The notes below the pieces were generated by a model. It made no database searches. It was not told the DNA's origin and saw only the letters and a program-made list of their open reading frames with translations. Positions 13,304 through 25,538 of a DNA stretch of 64,000 nucleotides are shown piece after piece. The stretch is from contig JACMZG010001913.1 of NCBI GenBank assembly GCA_018340805.1, forward strand, positions 39,008,771 through 39,072,770. The letters are read 5' to 3'. Position numbers and translations under genes: made by a program. Source of the DNA: Microvelia longipes (Eukaryota; Arthropoda; Insecta; Hemiptera; Veliidae). The stretch's first letter is position 1, and the number at the start of each line of letters is the position of its first letter.

Positions 13304-13871
13304 TTACCCGTAGATACCCAGTACCATTGAGTACTTACTATTAGAAAATATTACAGAATAATTGAAATGTTATTGTTTTTGTTAAACATAGCTAATTAAT
13401 AATTAGTTGTATTATTTTTTCAGGAACAAAGATAAGCAGAATAAATTGATTTTATTCTATCCACATTTTAATCCCTGTAACTCACAAGACTTCCTTATAA
13501 TTATTTATTTTCATTAATTTATAAATTAAAATAATTTTAATTAATTAATACATAATTTAAATGTAATTTTGAAACAGAATATGAAACATGAATTGTAGAA
13601 AAATATTATAATAAATTATTTGAGTAATTCAATTCCTAAAGAAGCTGAATCTAACAAAAAATAATAGAAAGCTGGACTGAATTCTTAAATTTGGTAGCAC
13701 TGACTGGTGATAAGGGCTATTATAAGGCCTTAATTTTCTGTAATTTTGTGGGGACTTTCTTACAATGAAAGTTAGTACAAAAAAATAATACATTTAAATT
13801 TGTTCATTGTTTAAGGCAATATTTTATGCGTTTTATCACTTCAGTAAGGGCAGTGGAATTTTCTTCAATTT

Positions 13872-13925
13872 CAACACCAACAACGTCTTTCCACTAAAAC
13901 TAGTGGAAAGACGTTGTTGGTGTTG
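13872..13925. repeat. Perfect 25-bp-arm hairpin, related to 5268-5365
   Basis: Arms 13872-13896 and 13901-13925 are exact reverse complements around a 4-base loop. It shares the CAACACCAAC..CGTCTTTCCAC arm with the hairpin at 5268, but the two bases that differ (TT versus AA before CGTC) differ on both arms, so pairing is kept in each copy. Confidence 0.85.
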
Positions 13926-14637
13926 ATATTATTATGCCTTTTAGTTATATTGTATGTTCCTATATTAATTGCAAAAGAAATAATCATATCACTTTCCATC
14001 GGTAAAAATAAGTTTTTATGAAAAATCCCGTAGTAAAGGTTGGATATTTAGAAAATAATTTGTGGTGGGAACTTGAAAACTTCCCTTTTTTCCAGCTGTC
14101 TATATATAATAGAATAAGGGTCTTACACCTCATTACCTATTATATGTAAAATGTGCAAAAAAGTAAACTGTTGTTGCTTATAACAATGTTTCATCCACCA
14201 ACAATTAATATCTATTGAAAATTTTGTAAATTAACAAACCTGCCTCTGTGGTAATTTTTTATTTAAATTACTTGATAAAAAATGTAACAAAATAATTCAA
14301 TTTATGTACCTGTACCTGGTATGGTCATATGTTCTGACACAAAGTTAGATAGAAACAAAGGACTATATGTCAAAGATGTATTCATTTTTTTTTTATTTTA
14401 ATTACCCATATCATTTTTTAATTTCCTTTAAGTATTCAAGATTGAACGAGAAATTATTCATACTTGCTTCACCATTATTGATTTATACCTTACAGGAATT
14501 AAAGACTTGAGATTTTTAATGTACTAAAAGTTTAAAGAAGTTTAGTTTATTGTACTTTGTTAGGTGCCTTTAGACTGGCAGTGTTGACAATCGAGAGAAA
14601 CCAGGCTGCCCTTGTTTAGTTAGAACTTCAGCTTTGA

Positions 14638-14691
14638 TTGGACAGGGTTTCTTCTAAACTCGAATTAGAAGTAACCCTGTCCGATCACAAA
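14638..14691. repeat. Imperfect inverted repeat
   Basis: GATTGGACAGGGTTTCTTCT pairs with AGAAGTAACCCTGTCCGATC across a short A/T-rich loop, with two mismatches. It lies between the drebrin-like gene and a mariner-like relic. It may be part of an old DNA transposon end. Confidence 0.5.
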
Positions 14692-15049
14692 CAATAATGG
14701 CTTTGAACCAATGGAAAGACCAATGGAAGGCCATTTTCTTACGCCTTGGGTAAAATAATAGAAAAAAATATGCAGAGTTCTCTTATGTACGCAAATTTTA
14801 CATAGGCTCTGAAAAAATTTGTTTTCTTATTAAAAAAAATTTTCCTACGAAGAAAAGTTTAACAACAGTTGGATTTACTCTCTAGTAAGTTGGCTCCTAG
14901 GAAGCCAACTTACTGGTTCCTGCTGTTTAGCGATGCCATCACCTCTTTAGTTAAATGATCTGTTGAGCTGTATCTTATCAAGGTACCACAATATTGGTAT
15001 TTTTGTTAGAAAGAGGTAAAAAATAACCACCAAAAATTTTCAAAGAGTA

Positions 15050-15400
15050 AATTTTTGACAAAAAATTACTCTCAAAACCCAACAATCTACTGGACTTTAT
15101 GACACCCAATTTGATAGACAGCATTTTAATCGAGATTCTACTCTAGCTCAAACCACTCAAGAATGGTTAACAGGCAAATATTCAAGAATTTATTTTATCC
15201 TAATAATGGCTCTCTGGGAGCCCTGACTTATATCCTTTGGACTATGTCTTTTAGGTCAATTTGTTCTGAACTTTTCACCCAAACAATGACCCTCTTAAGC
15301 AAAAGTCAAGAGGTTTGATCAGGATAGAGTTCGTACTGCAATGAAAGAATAGAGTTTGTTCTGCAACTATTAAAAGCCATTGTAAAAGCAAAAGGTGGTC
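15050..15400 (+). mobile_element. mariner-like transposase relic
   Basis: Broken reading frames give pieces typical of the 3' half of mariner-type transposases: a TTQEWL helix near 15155, then an SPDLYPLDYV segment (about 15218-15247) matching the conserved SPDLNPxDYxLW block, and a final KAKGGHFE (about 15386-15409). Stops and frame changes separate them, so it is dead. No inverted repeats were located around it. Confidence 0.6.
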
Positions 15401-17399
15401 ATTTTGAAATATTATTTATATTTTTTGTTTACCATATATAAAGTCATTGAAATCTATTCATATTATTATTTAATTTTTACTTTTATTCCAAATATAATAA
15501 TAAAAGCCAGTGTGTCAAAACCTATGGCCATACCAGGTATAAATGTGTACTATAGTTCTCAAGAAAAGGGAATTTATAATTACTCTTATTATTGTATGAA
15601 TAGTCCTGGACTGGTTATATATAGCTTAATGCCGTTATCAGCAAAAAAGCAGAATCAAATAAAAAAATAACTGCTTTTGGAATTGGAGTACTTATTTGAT
15701 TTGAGGTTTTATTTAGTGAAGTTATTCATGAAACTGGGCGATTCAATAATTTAATTAAATTTTAGAGGAATAGACATGTGTGATATCCGCTCAGGTTAGT
15801 CGATGCAAACAACAAATATCCCTTCAGAAAGAAGAGATTGTGTTATTTTTTTATATTCTCTATTACAAGTTTTGTTTAGAAAATCAAAGCTGTGACATTA
15901 GTTTTGAATTTTGTTTGTTGTTAATTTATTTATTTATTAATGAATGAAACTAAAATGTTCTTTAGTAGAAATCTGTTTAGGATTTGAAAATCTGTAGAGT
16001 ATAGACATAAAGTAATATAGTAAAACTGTACTGGTAAAATCAGTGAGTATGGATTTTTCTTTTGAAGTTAAAAAGTAGTTAAAAAAAGAAGATTTGATTT
16101 GAAATACTACTTGCAGTGGTGTCGGGCTTAAATAGAGAGAGTGGTCAACACGTTAAACTAATGCCAGCGCTGAGTGGTTACTCTGGTGGCTTAAAAATGA
16201 ACTATTTATGTCAAAACCCCTTTGTCTTAAACTGCGTTTTTTCCTCTTTTGAAAAAGAATTTATATTAGCTAGATTTCATAGTTCAAAATGGTGGGCAAC
16301 CAATACTACTATTCACAGCTGTGATTTTAACAATAATTGTCAAAACATTATTATGACTAAATTAGTTTCGTTTAAAAAAATAATTTGTGTTAATATAAAT
16401 AGGTTTCAAAATTGCAAATTTCACTTATTACATAAGTTTTATTTAATCGTTTTTATTTGTTTAAGTTGATGGTTAACTCGGTATCTTAAGGGCTCAAACT
16501 TTAACTTTTAACTGCCATTAATTTCTATAATAACCTAGTCCATCTTGAATCATTCGAAATGTAAAAAAATGAGTTTTTAAGATATCCTGTGAGCCTTTAA
16601 GAGAGTAAGAGATATTAATAAGAGATATTAATAGTTATTTTCCTCATTATAGGAAAATAATGTTACGTCTTAGTGGAGTTACTAAGACGGGATTATTGGA
16701 TAAACTTAACTGGTTAGGTACACATTTGTCCGTAGTAGCCACTCAGAATTGCAGTGTTTCCCTTGTTGACCTGCTGTTAGTGTTTACTCCATAATCTTGA
16801 CGTTGGTTTTTGTACTTATGTACAAAACCTTTACGTTACTTTTTGTAATTATGTACTGTTAACATTTTAGCTTTTGCAAGTAAACAAAAACATCCCTGTG
16901 GTTGGTTGGTATCAAAGTTTACGCTTCTTACATCAGGAAACAACCAATTACAGTTTTATATTTGTTTCTTTGTCTTTCATTTGAAGCTGCTGTACCTCAA
17001 ACAAAGCAAGCCCTTAATTAAGCGATTAAATTGTTTTATAAGTTAAATAAATCATAAATGTTTAGCTAATATCAACCTTAATCAAAATAACAGACTTTCA
17101 TTTGTTTTAATTTTTTAATTGCAAGTCTTTTTGTCGGGTAACAAAAAAAATGCTGAATGAAATCTCTGTCTGATTGGATTACTTGAAAGATTTTTATTTA
17201 TTATTGAAAAAAAATAATTTTTAATTATTTGTATCTTGACCTAATAATTAATTAGAGAATGTTCTTTTTTGAAGAATGTTTTAGGTAATGAAAATAGTGA
17301 AAAAGTGGATATCAAGTATAGAGTTATCAATGGCTATAGATCATTTGCTGTATGTAAAATGATTACAACTTTGTGTGTCATTAGCTGATAGTTAGATTG
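15401..17399. other. Intergenic, no gene recognised
   Basis: Two open frames of 91 and 117 codons (15395-15670 and 16116-16469, +) are AT-driven. They have no recognisable domain, no splice context and no codon-use signal I can see, so I do not call them genes. No RNA gene seen. Confidence 0.5.
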
Positions 17400-17879
17400 C
17401 AAAGAGAATTATACTTAGAGGGGGGACTAAAAAGCACTTATCATTCATTCCCTGGGTACCATAACTGTACATGGGTGACATAATTTTTTGTTTTTTTTTT
17501 ATAATAATTACAATTTCACATAAATATTACCTTATTTTTTGACTATTTTGTCTTAAATTAAGTAAAATAAATTTAAAATGAGTTGTAGTTATTATCTGTT
17601 GCTTATATATTTTTAAAATTATCTGTGTTGTATAAAGTAAAAAAAAACGCTGTTTGTAGGGTGCATTAAAAATATGTGCTCCGATAGGGGTTATAAGGGA
17701 GTGAGGAGTATCTAGTCTCTCTCTAGAGAGACTCTAGTGTGAGTAAGTACCGTTATGGCACCTAATGGAACTGTCACACTTCCCGGCCTCTTATCACTGT
17801 GTTATATTATACCTGTGATATGAGTTTTATTTTATACTGTGTTATTGTAAGTCCTCCCTCTAAGTATAAGTCTCTTCTT
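17400..17879. mobile_element. MITE-like element related to 1665-2128
   Basis: The left end AAAGAGAATTATACTTAGAG is matched at the right by the complement of AGAGACTTATACTTAGAGGG. The interior shares GTACCGTTATGGCACCTA and CTAGAGAGAGAC-type blocks with the element at 1665, in opposite orientation. I found no clear target duplication. No coding capacity. Confidence 0.55.
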
Positions 17880-18130
17880 TATTTTAAACTCAAATTATAT
17901 AACCTTTTGTTCCATTATTAAGATTATGAAAAGGCATTTGCTATCCAGTTATGTCAATCAGCACAGAGCTGCGGTGGTACGTTGCTTTTGAATTTTTTTC
18001 TTTAAATTCAGGCCTCATCTTTACTTAAAAATAACCTCTTCCTTAAGTAGGCTTGCAGGCCTTACTAAGGATCCAATCAAATAACCTTTTATTGTATCAT
18101 TAAAAACCAGTAAATGAGTTTATTATTTGC

Positions 18131-18252
18131 CTTTATGGCCTTATGGAGGCCCTACGGCTTCCTTATGGAGTGGAGGCCTTGTAGCTTGCTTATGGAGGCC
18201 TTGCGGCTTGCTTATGGAGGCCTTGTGGCTTACTTATGGAGGCCATACGGTT
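18131..18252. repeat. 21-bp GC-rich tandem repeat at the gag 5' end
   Basis: Five to six diverged units of TTATGGAGGCCTTGCGGCTT(GC) in a locally GC-rich island that differs sharply from the AT-rich surroundings. It is open in the gag frame (Trp/Gly/Leu-rich) but unlike any gag N terminus. The likelier gag start is the ATG at 18258, directly after the repeat. Confidence 0.8.
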
Positions 18253-18257
18253 GCTAT

Positions 18258-19734
18258 GACAGAAAATAAACAAAATGAAAAGTTTAATTTTACTCAGTTG
18301 CAACCAAGTGATGCAACGAGAGTTTTACAAAATCTAAAACCGTATGACCAAAGCAATAAAATTGTACAAGCAAACGGTCCGTTTAAAACTTCCATACCGG
18401 GTATTGTAAATAACGGCAATTACGAACGCACTTTAGAGACTGAACCCATAAATAAAGAATTTTCATCATTGAATTTAATAAAGGATTTTACGAAAGCAAC
18501 TCAAGCTATGACCGAAGCTTTTCAGTCTCTAGCAAAATCTAATAATGAAAAATCTTTAAACAAGCAAATTTTAGGAAGAAAATTACCGGAGTTCTCCGGA
18601 AATCCGGAAGATTGGCCAATGTTCATATCTTTATATAGAAGCTCCAGTATAAAATGCAACTTTACTGATGAAGAGAATATGGTTCGCTTACATCGAGCAC
18701 TCACAGGTAAAGCTTTGCTTACAGTAAAAAGTTTATTCGTTTCTCATCAAAATTTAAGTACGATTTTGAACATTTTGGAAACTAGGTTCGGGAGACCAGC
18801 CGTAATTATAGAAACAATGATAAGTAAAGCTCGATCCTTACCATCTGTAAGAAGTGAAATTCCGGAAACGTTAATCAATTTTGCTACAACTATACAAAAT
18901 ATGACAGCTACGGCGAATTCGCTAAATATGGTCGCTTACGTAACAATCCCTACTTTGTTACAAGAACTTTTATCGAAGTTACCTATACAGTTTCAGTACG
19001 AGTGGGCCAAAAATGTTAAGAGTAATGGTTTGTCTTTGCCAACATTGGTAAATTTTTCTGAATGGCTAGAAGAAGCAGCATCAGTTGCAAGTTTACTATG
19101 GAGACCATCTACATCAACTGAAAACGTTTTTAAAAAATCTGATAAATTTTTTAAACCTAATAAACAAAACGTATTTCTAGCAAACGAAAATGACGTAAAC
19201 ACAGAGGGAAAGAGAAAGGGTTCATGCTCCTTTTGCTCAATAGATAACGACCATTCCATTACTCAGTGTACTAAAATTCAAGCTTTGAATGTAAACGATA
19301 GATGGGAATGGGCGAAGTCTCAACGACTATGTTTTTCATGCCTTTTGAAGTCACCACACCGAGTAAGTATTTGCCGTTTCAAGAAAAAATGTGGCATTGA
19401 TGACTGTCAAAAGGTGCACCATCCACTCTTGCATGCTAAACCTAATGAATTAGACAAGTGCAATCTTCAGATAGATGAGGAAGAAAATGACGAGAAAGAC
19501 GATGCCGCTAGGAATAATGAGCAAGGAAAGGAAAAGAAGAACGATGAGATTGAAAGTCAAGAAAAAACAGATTATGTAGAACAGGAAGTCTACACAATAG
19601 AACAGCAAGAAGAACACTCACTACAAGATAGAACAGTTGGAAATCGAGTACTGCTTAAAGTAGCTCCAATAACTATTATAGGAGAAAAGAAAACAGTCGA
19701 AGCCTATGCTTACTTGACGAAGGCAGCACTGTAA
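18258..19734 (+). pseudogene. BEL/Pao gag
   Basis: Capsid-like polyprotein. The frame is open from 18127, but the tandem-repeat segment before 18258 is unlikely to be native. Near codon 150 of the open frame is the GRKLPEFSGNPEDWPMF block that marks Pao gag (DUF1759). Zinc-binding clusters CSFC..H....C and CFSC..H...C...CGIDDC with HHPLLH lie near codons 366-435. An acidic Glu/Lys-rich tail follows. The frame ends at 19732-19734. The protease begins in the other frame at about 19716, so gag and pol are no longer joined. In this group gag-pol is normally one ORF, so a one-base loss is likelier than programmed shifting. Confidence 0.85.
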
Positions 19735-20966
19735 GTCTGATAGATTCTCGGCTAGCACAAGAAATTGGAGTTGTTGGTTCAACTCAGCCGCTAAAGATGT
19801 ATTGGACAAATGCCAGCTGCTATGAAGACTCCAAGTCAAAAAAGATCAACCTGAGAATTAAAGGTAAGCTAGATGATACAGTCTTCGATCTAGCTAATGT
19901 ACGAACCGTAGAACGACTTAATTTGCCATGCCATTCAGTAAATGCGACTAAATATGTAAAACAGTGGAAACATTTAAAGACAGTTCCCCTAGTAAACTTA
20001 GACAACGTCAAGCCAAAAATACTAATAGGACAAGAACACGTTGACTTGATTATAGCACGTGAAGTAGTACAAGGGCCAAGCAACGCTCCATTCGCCTCAA
20101 AAACAAAACTAGGATGGGTGATCCACGGCAATGTGTCACTCATGAAAGACAGAGTGGACGCTGAATTTACATATCATTGCTGCAACAAAGATCCTGAGAT
20201 AGAAGAGTTGCTTCGTGAAAACATTCTTGCTGACAACTTAGTGAAGCCAGGGAAAAAAGTCCTGTCCCAAGAGGATAAGAAAGGTTTAAAGATTATGGAA
20301 GAGACATGCAGGCAATTAGACAGCAATCATTGGGAAATTGGGCTATTGTGGAAAGATAGAGAAGCAAGATTACCAGAAAGTAAGAAAGCCGCATTGCGGA
20401 GGCTTCATACAGTTGAAAGGAAAATGGATAAAGACGATGCATTTGCTAATAAGTATAGTCAGCAAATTGACAGCTTTGTACAAAAAGGGTATGCAAGGAT
20501 TCTTACCGAAGAAGAAGCAAACGTCGAACCTGAAAAAACTTGGTACTTGCCTCATTTTGCTGTAAAACATCCAAGCAAGCCGGATAAGTTTCGTTTCGTA
20601 TTCGATGCCAAGGCTAAGTCAAACGGAGTGTCTTTTAACGACCATTTGATAACTGGACCTGATTTGCTTAATTCATTACCAGGGGTCATATTACCTTTTA
20701 GAGAAAAACAGTTTGCTGTAGTAGGAGACATTGAGGAAATGTTTTTGCGAATAAAGATTAAACCAGAAGATCAAGTAGCGCAAAGATTTCTGTGGCGTGG
20801 AAGAGACAGAAAGACTCCACCGAAAATATATCAAATGCAGGTAATGATATTCGGGTCTGCTTGTTCTCCGAGCTGTGCGATATACGTGACCAGACAGAAT
20901 GCCGACACAAACGCAAAAAAAATATCCTGCTGCTGTATCAGCAATATACAACAACCAATATGTTGA
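19716..20966 (+). pseudogene. BEL/Pao protease and N-terminal reverse transcriptase
   Basis: This frame starts at the aspartic protease active-site region (GSTVSLIDSRLA, at once after the break near 19716). It continues through the LGWVIHG block that precedes RT in Pao elements and through RT fingers/palm motifs (FRFVFDAKAKSNGVSFND, FAVVGDIEEMFLRI, FGSACSPSCA). It leaves frame at the run of eight A at 20915-20922 and stops at 20964-20966. The rest of RT is in the frame that continues from 20899. One extra A in the homopolymer would explain it; sequencing error cannot be excluded. Confidence 0.88.
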
Positions 20967-22632
20967 TGACTATTTAGATTGTTTTCACTCAGAAGCCGAG
21001 GCCATAGATGTAGTAGGTCAGATAATAAACTGCTATAAAGAAGGAAAATTTAATATGCGCAACTGGGTAAGCAACTCATCGGCAATAATAATGGGAATTC
21101 CACCTGAACTGCGTGCTAAGTCAGTCGCGGAGGTACAATTTGAAAGCTGGCCAACATCTGAAAGAGTTCTGGGTTTAGTCTGGGATCCAAAAACAGACTA
21201 TCTTAGTTTTTCTGATAAAGTATTAGAGAAGTTTGCAACCATATTAAATAAAACTTCACCTCCAACGAAGCGAGAGGTGCTTAAAGTGGTAATGTCTGTT
21301 TATGATCCTCTAGGTATACTATCTCCTATAACAATACGAGGAAGAATGCTACTACAAGAAGTCTGGACCGAAAAACTTGATTGGGATGAGCCTATAAGTG
21401 CATCGCTATTCGAAAGATGGCAGTCTTGGTCGATCGAGCTTAACAATGTACGAGATGTTAAAATCCCTCGCTGGTATGGATTGAACTTAGATGTAAAAGA
21501 CCTACAACTGCATACGTTCTGTGATGGCAGTGAGAAAGGCTATGCCGCTGTGTCGTATATTAGATTTATATCCTTAAATGAACAGATTTCAACTGCAATA
21601 GTAATGGCAAAAGCTAGAGTCACCTCCTTGAAACCTATGACTGTACCCCGTATCGAACTTCAAGCTGCTGTAATGGGAGCTGAACTATCCTCTATTGTCC
21701 TGGAAAGTCACAGAGTCAAAATAAATAAAAAATATTTTTGGACCGATTCGAAAATTGTTTATGGTTGGATTCAATCAACTCCAAAACGCTTTAAAACATT
21801 CGTAGCCAATAGAGTAGGAGAAATTCATGAATTGACTGAGAAAGAAGAGTGGAAATGGTTACCAACATCGTTGAATGTCGCAGATGATGCTACGCGAGCT
21901 CTTAACAACTCAGAGAGTTTAGCGAATACACGCTGGTTAAATGGTCCTAACTTTTTGCTTGAAAGAGAAGAACTCTGGCCTGCTTCGACAATGCTGGAAA
22001 ATACAGAACCCGAACTGGAAACTAGGAAAGAAGTAGTACTTTTAACCTCAAACGAACCTAAAACATTAGTTAGATTTGCTGCATTTGAAGATTATCCCAG
22101 AGCAGTAAACAGTACAGCACGGGTGTTTGTTTTTATAAGAATATGCAAAGCAAAAGTCAGGACCCAAAATAGAATATGTAGCAAAGAAATAACCCTCGAG
22201 GAGTTTGAAAGGTCAGAAAAATTACTGCTGAAGCAGGCTCAATACGAATGCTTCTGTGATGAAATAATACGTTTAAAAACTGGTAAGGATATAAAACCAT
22301 CAAGTAAATTGTTTAAGTTGAATCCCTTTCTGGACAATGATGGACTTTTACGATTATCAGGTCGTTTTGAAAATGCTGAAAACTTTCTTCCTGAACACAT
22401 TAGAAAACCTTTTATACTCGATGGAAAGCATCGGCTCACAAAATTACTGATCAGGCATTATCACCGAAAAAATCATCACCAAGGAAGGGAACAAATTCTC
22501 AATGAGTTGCGCTTAAAATTTTGGATTATAAGCGGACGTAACGCTGTGCGAAATTGTCAGCGATCGTGTATTTTCTGTAAGCGTAAAAATGCTAAATGTG
22601 AAGATCAAATTGAGGGGAACTTGCCTACTTGA
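20923..22632 (+). pseudogene. BEL/Pao RT palm, RNase H and integrase N terminus
   Basis: It opens just before the RT catalytic box (YVDDYLD, about 20960). Next come the thumb and connection, then RNase H-type motifs (FCDGSEKGYAAV near 21520, RIELQAAVMGAEL near 21652, WTDSKIVYGWI near 21740). The DDATRA end of this block is near 21880. The HHCC zinc domain of integrase follows (HYHRKNHH..C..C, about 22455-22580). A TGA at 22630-22632 interrupts the linker just before the integrase core; the frame reads on without a shift, so this is a single nonsense change. Confidence 0.9.
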
Positions 22633-23163
22633 CTTACTCCTCAAGCCCGGGCATTCATAGTGACAGGAATAGACTATTTTGGGCCGATGAATGTCAAAAT
22701 AGGTCGAAGGCGGGAAAAACGCTATGGAGTACTGTTTTCTTGCTTAACTACAAGAGCGGTTCACCTTGAACTTGCTGCAAATCTCACAACAGATTCTTGC
22801 ATAATGGCCATTCGTAGGTTCATCTGTCGAAGAGGTTATCCTAGACAACTGTGCTCGGATAATGGCAAACTTACGTGGAGCAGAGAAGGAGATGAAATTG
22901 GCCTTAATGATTTGGATCAGAACGAAATTCATCAATTCTGCACTGTGAGACACATCCAATGGTCATTTAATCCCCCAGCAGCACCTCATATGGGTGGAGT
23001 TTGGGAGCGAATGGTAAGGTCTGTGAAAGTAGCTTTAAGGGCAATTTTAAATGAGCAGTGTCCAAAGAAGAAGTTCTTCACACTTTTTTTGAAGCTGAAT
23101 ATTCCGTTAATAGCCACCCGCTTACTTACGTATCTTCTGACCATCAAGACTATGAAAGCTTAA
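22633..23163 (+). pseudogene. BEL/Pao integrase catalytic core
   Basis: The DDE core begins at VTGIDYFGPM (22660) with TTRAVHLELA, then SDNG (second Asp, near 22858). For about 13 codons after SDNG the residues do not fit the family, then the fit resumes at LNDLDQNEIHQF. Two compensating indels are the simplest explanation. NPPAAPHMGGVWERMVRSVK, with the third acidic residue in WERMV, is intact. The frame is lost again near 23050. Confidence 0.85.
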
Positions 23164-23555
23164 CACCTAACCACTTTCTCATCGGCAATGAATGTCAGGT
23201 AATTGCCCCAGGAGTTTTCTCTGGAGATGATCTACACCACCGTAAAATGTGGAGAGTCGCTCAATACTTTTCAGACTTATTTTGGAGGAGATGGGTGAAA
23301 GAGTATTTACCTACTCTAGTGAGTAGAAACAAATGGCACAAGTCAAAGAAAGATCTTGCCATTGATGATATCGTTATTATTGCTGACGAAAACAATCCTA
23401 GAAATCATTGGCCAATAGGAATTATAGTTAAGGTTTATCCGGGGCGAGATAATAAGGTCAGAGTAGTAGATATCAGGACTGCCACCGGAGAGCTGAAGAG
23501 ACCTATCCACAAAATAATTCTGCTACTCTCCGCCAAGGACAGCAGGATCAATTAG
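23058..23555 (+). pseudogene. BEL/Pao integrase C-terminal part
   Basis: The third frame resumes with NSHPLTYVSSDHQDYESLTP NHFLIG-type residues and the DUF5641 C-terminal domain (RRWVKEYLPTL, NHWPIGIIVKVYPG, VRVVDIRTATGELKRPIHKI). It ends at a TAG at 23553-23555, immediately before a purine-rich tract. The start is not an initiator; it is where the displaced frame becomes open. Confidence 0.88.
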
Positions 23556-23567
23556 GAGGGCGGGAAG

Positions 23568-24779
23568 ATGTTATGGTCATTTTGATAGAAAATGTCAGAT
23601 TTGTTTATATTGTCAATGTTTTGTTGAAAATAGAGTTTTGTCCGTTTTTCGTTCTTACTTACTAGTTAATTTAGTAGAATAGAATAGTATTTAAGTGTGT
23701 TGCCGGCACATTTAATAAGCCAAAAGAATTCTTTAATGTAATCTAAAAATATTACTTAAGGAATCCCTTCCTAGTTAGATGTCATGTTCCATGTCTGCAA
23801 ATGGAGCTGCCCCTTGGTAAAAATTGCAACAAAATATTTTTTAAAAATATAAAAGTTTTGCCTGTTTCTGAGTTGTATTGTGTAAAAAATTTAATTGTGT
23901 AAGTCCATCGAAATGCACTAAATCAAATACATTAATATTAATTTTATTACGACTAAATTACTTTTGGATGGACAATATTTACAAAAAGTTACCTTTTTTT
24001 GAAAAACGAAATTTTCATGTGCAGTTTTATATCCTTAAATATTTATTACAGTAGTACTTTATTTATTAGGTTGTAACAGTTTGGATAAGAAGTAAATTTT
24101 TCTTAAAAAATATTTGTTTGGTATATTTTACCTATAGGCTACACCACTCTACAGTAAAAGAGCTTTAATATATACTTTCTACATAAGGTTGTACCAGTAA
24201 AATACTTGAAGTTTTACATTAACAATATAATTAAAATTTGTATGCTTTACATTTTTTTTAATCTTAACACATGTATAATTATTTGAGTTACTGTCAAAAA
24301 AGTTATACTTCTTTTAATTTTTTTTGTTCATCTTCAGTAACTTTTGCTTTTTATGTATTCACTACTGTTCCTAAAGATGGTCTAAGAACAAATTTGACTG
24401 TTTTAGCATTTTAATTATTATTGTCTTAATTGTTGCTTTAATTTAACGGTATTAGCGTTATCTAATATTTTATTTTGTTCTATTTTTTTCTATTTAAAAA
24501 TTCATGGATATTAGCTTGTGTAATTAAATAGTAGGTGTAGCACTTATAGTTAATTGTTTAAAAATGCAAGTGTTAAACACACTTAAGTAGCCCTTTAATG
24601 TGGGACTTTAAAAATATGAATTATGTTTTTGTTTGTTATTCCTAATATTTTATAATCCAGGAGCTGGACCTGAATAAACGTAGCTCATTCTGTACTGCTT
24701 CAAATCATTTTTACTTTTACTCATTTATACCGTAGGTATATAGGAAAAGTATTGTGTTTGCAAAAAAATCTGAAACCAG
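23568..24779. other. Possible 3' LTR and AT-rich flank
   Basis: The sequence after the polypurine-like tract begins TGTTATGGTC and contains AAGTGTGTTGCCGGCACATT (about 23694-23713), which could be LTR U3/R sequence. Without a second copy upstream the LTR cannot be delimited. The rest is AT-rich with no gene seen. Confidence 0.35.
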
Positions 24780-24970
24780 GATGTCACTGGAATTATTTGT
24801 TGTAGGCGTTTTTAGGGCCTCCTGAGTGGTTTTTGCTAAGTTGTCTATCTGTATGTGTGTTTGTGTGTGTGTCTGTTATTATTGTAGCTAGTGTATTTAT
24901 GCTAGAGAGTTGAAACTTAAATTGGTCCATCACTTGAAATGACCTCTATACTATTGATATTACGACTTGA
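24780..24970 (-). repeat. Interspersed repeat family R1, 3' end
   Basis: On the + strand: GTTGTAGGCGTTTTTAGGGC, CTCCTGAGTGG, TTGTCTATCTGTATGTG and TGTATTTATGCTAGAGAGTT. The same blocks, in the same order, occur at 49045-49830 and 58862-58980, so it is the end of R1 in reverse orientation. Confidence 0.65.
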
Positions 24971-25538
24971 TTTATTATGATTAATTTATTTACTCTAGTT
25001 CCTCTAAGCATCACTTTAAAAATTAATTCTAAACATAGATGTTAAATATTGAACAATAAATACTGATCTATACCAAAGCTAAAAGCTGATTTACATTTAT
25101 GTAGTATTATAAATATCAAGCTATTAAAATGTTATATTATTATCTTGTAATAAATGATATATAATACATGATTTCAACTATATTTCCGGGTAGAAGTTAA
25201 ATAAATAATAATATTATTCTGATTGAGTTTGCAAGAATGCTATGAAATAACAATATTTAAAGAGACACCATTTAAAGTGTCTAAAAAAGTGTGTGTTAAA
25301 AAAATATAAAAATCTGGCTAAAAATAGTTGGTTTTGAATAAAAGAGATGAGGTTGAGAGGGAGCGATTGAATCACAAGTGCAACGGGGTGAATTAAATAA
25401 GCCGATTTACATCATCTCCTTGCAACTGTCAGGTCTTTTCTCTTTGGTTTCATTGTGTTACAAATGTTGCATTTTATCTCTTCCTGCTGATTTTTAGTCA
25501 TGTCACCCTGTAAAAAGATATAGAGTGAGGAGTGTATT

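Larger units (their letters stand above)
18127..23555 (+). mobile_element. BEL/Pao LTR retrotransposon, inactivated
   Basis: Order gag (DUF1759-type core, zinc knuckles), protease, reverse transcriptase, RNase H, integrase, all on the + strand and about 5.4 kb. That order and the protein motifs are those of the BEL/Pao group. The coding region is broken at least five times: near 19716, in an A8 run at 20915-20922, by a stop at 22630, by a short frame-displaced stretch after 22860, and near 23050. I could not find a matched pair of LTRs. After the last stop, GGAGGGCGGGAAG (about 23555-23567) looks like a polypurine tract followed by a possible 3' LTR start (TGTTATGG). On the 5' side a 21-bp GC-rich tandem repeat sits where leader or LTR would be expected. 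Confidence 0.9.

Noticed and set aside
15395..15670. 91-codon open frame
   Set aside because: Begins within the mariner-like relic tail and is Ile/Tyr/Asn-rich by base composition; no family likeness.
16116..16469. 117-codon open frame in intergenic DNA
   Set aside because: No recognisable domain, no splice or poly(A) context, and composition like the AT-rich surroundings.
17940..18126. 5' LTR of the BEL/Pao element
   Set aside because: No match found to the sequence after 23568, so a matched LTR pair cannot be claimed.
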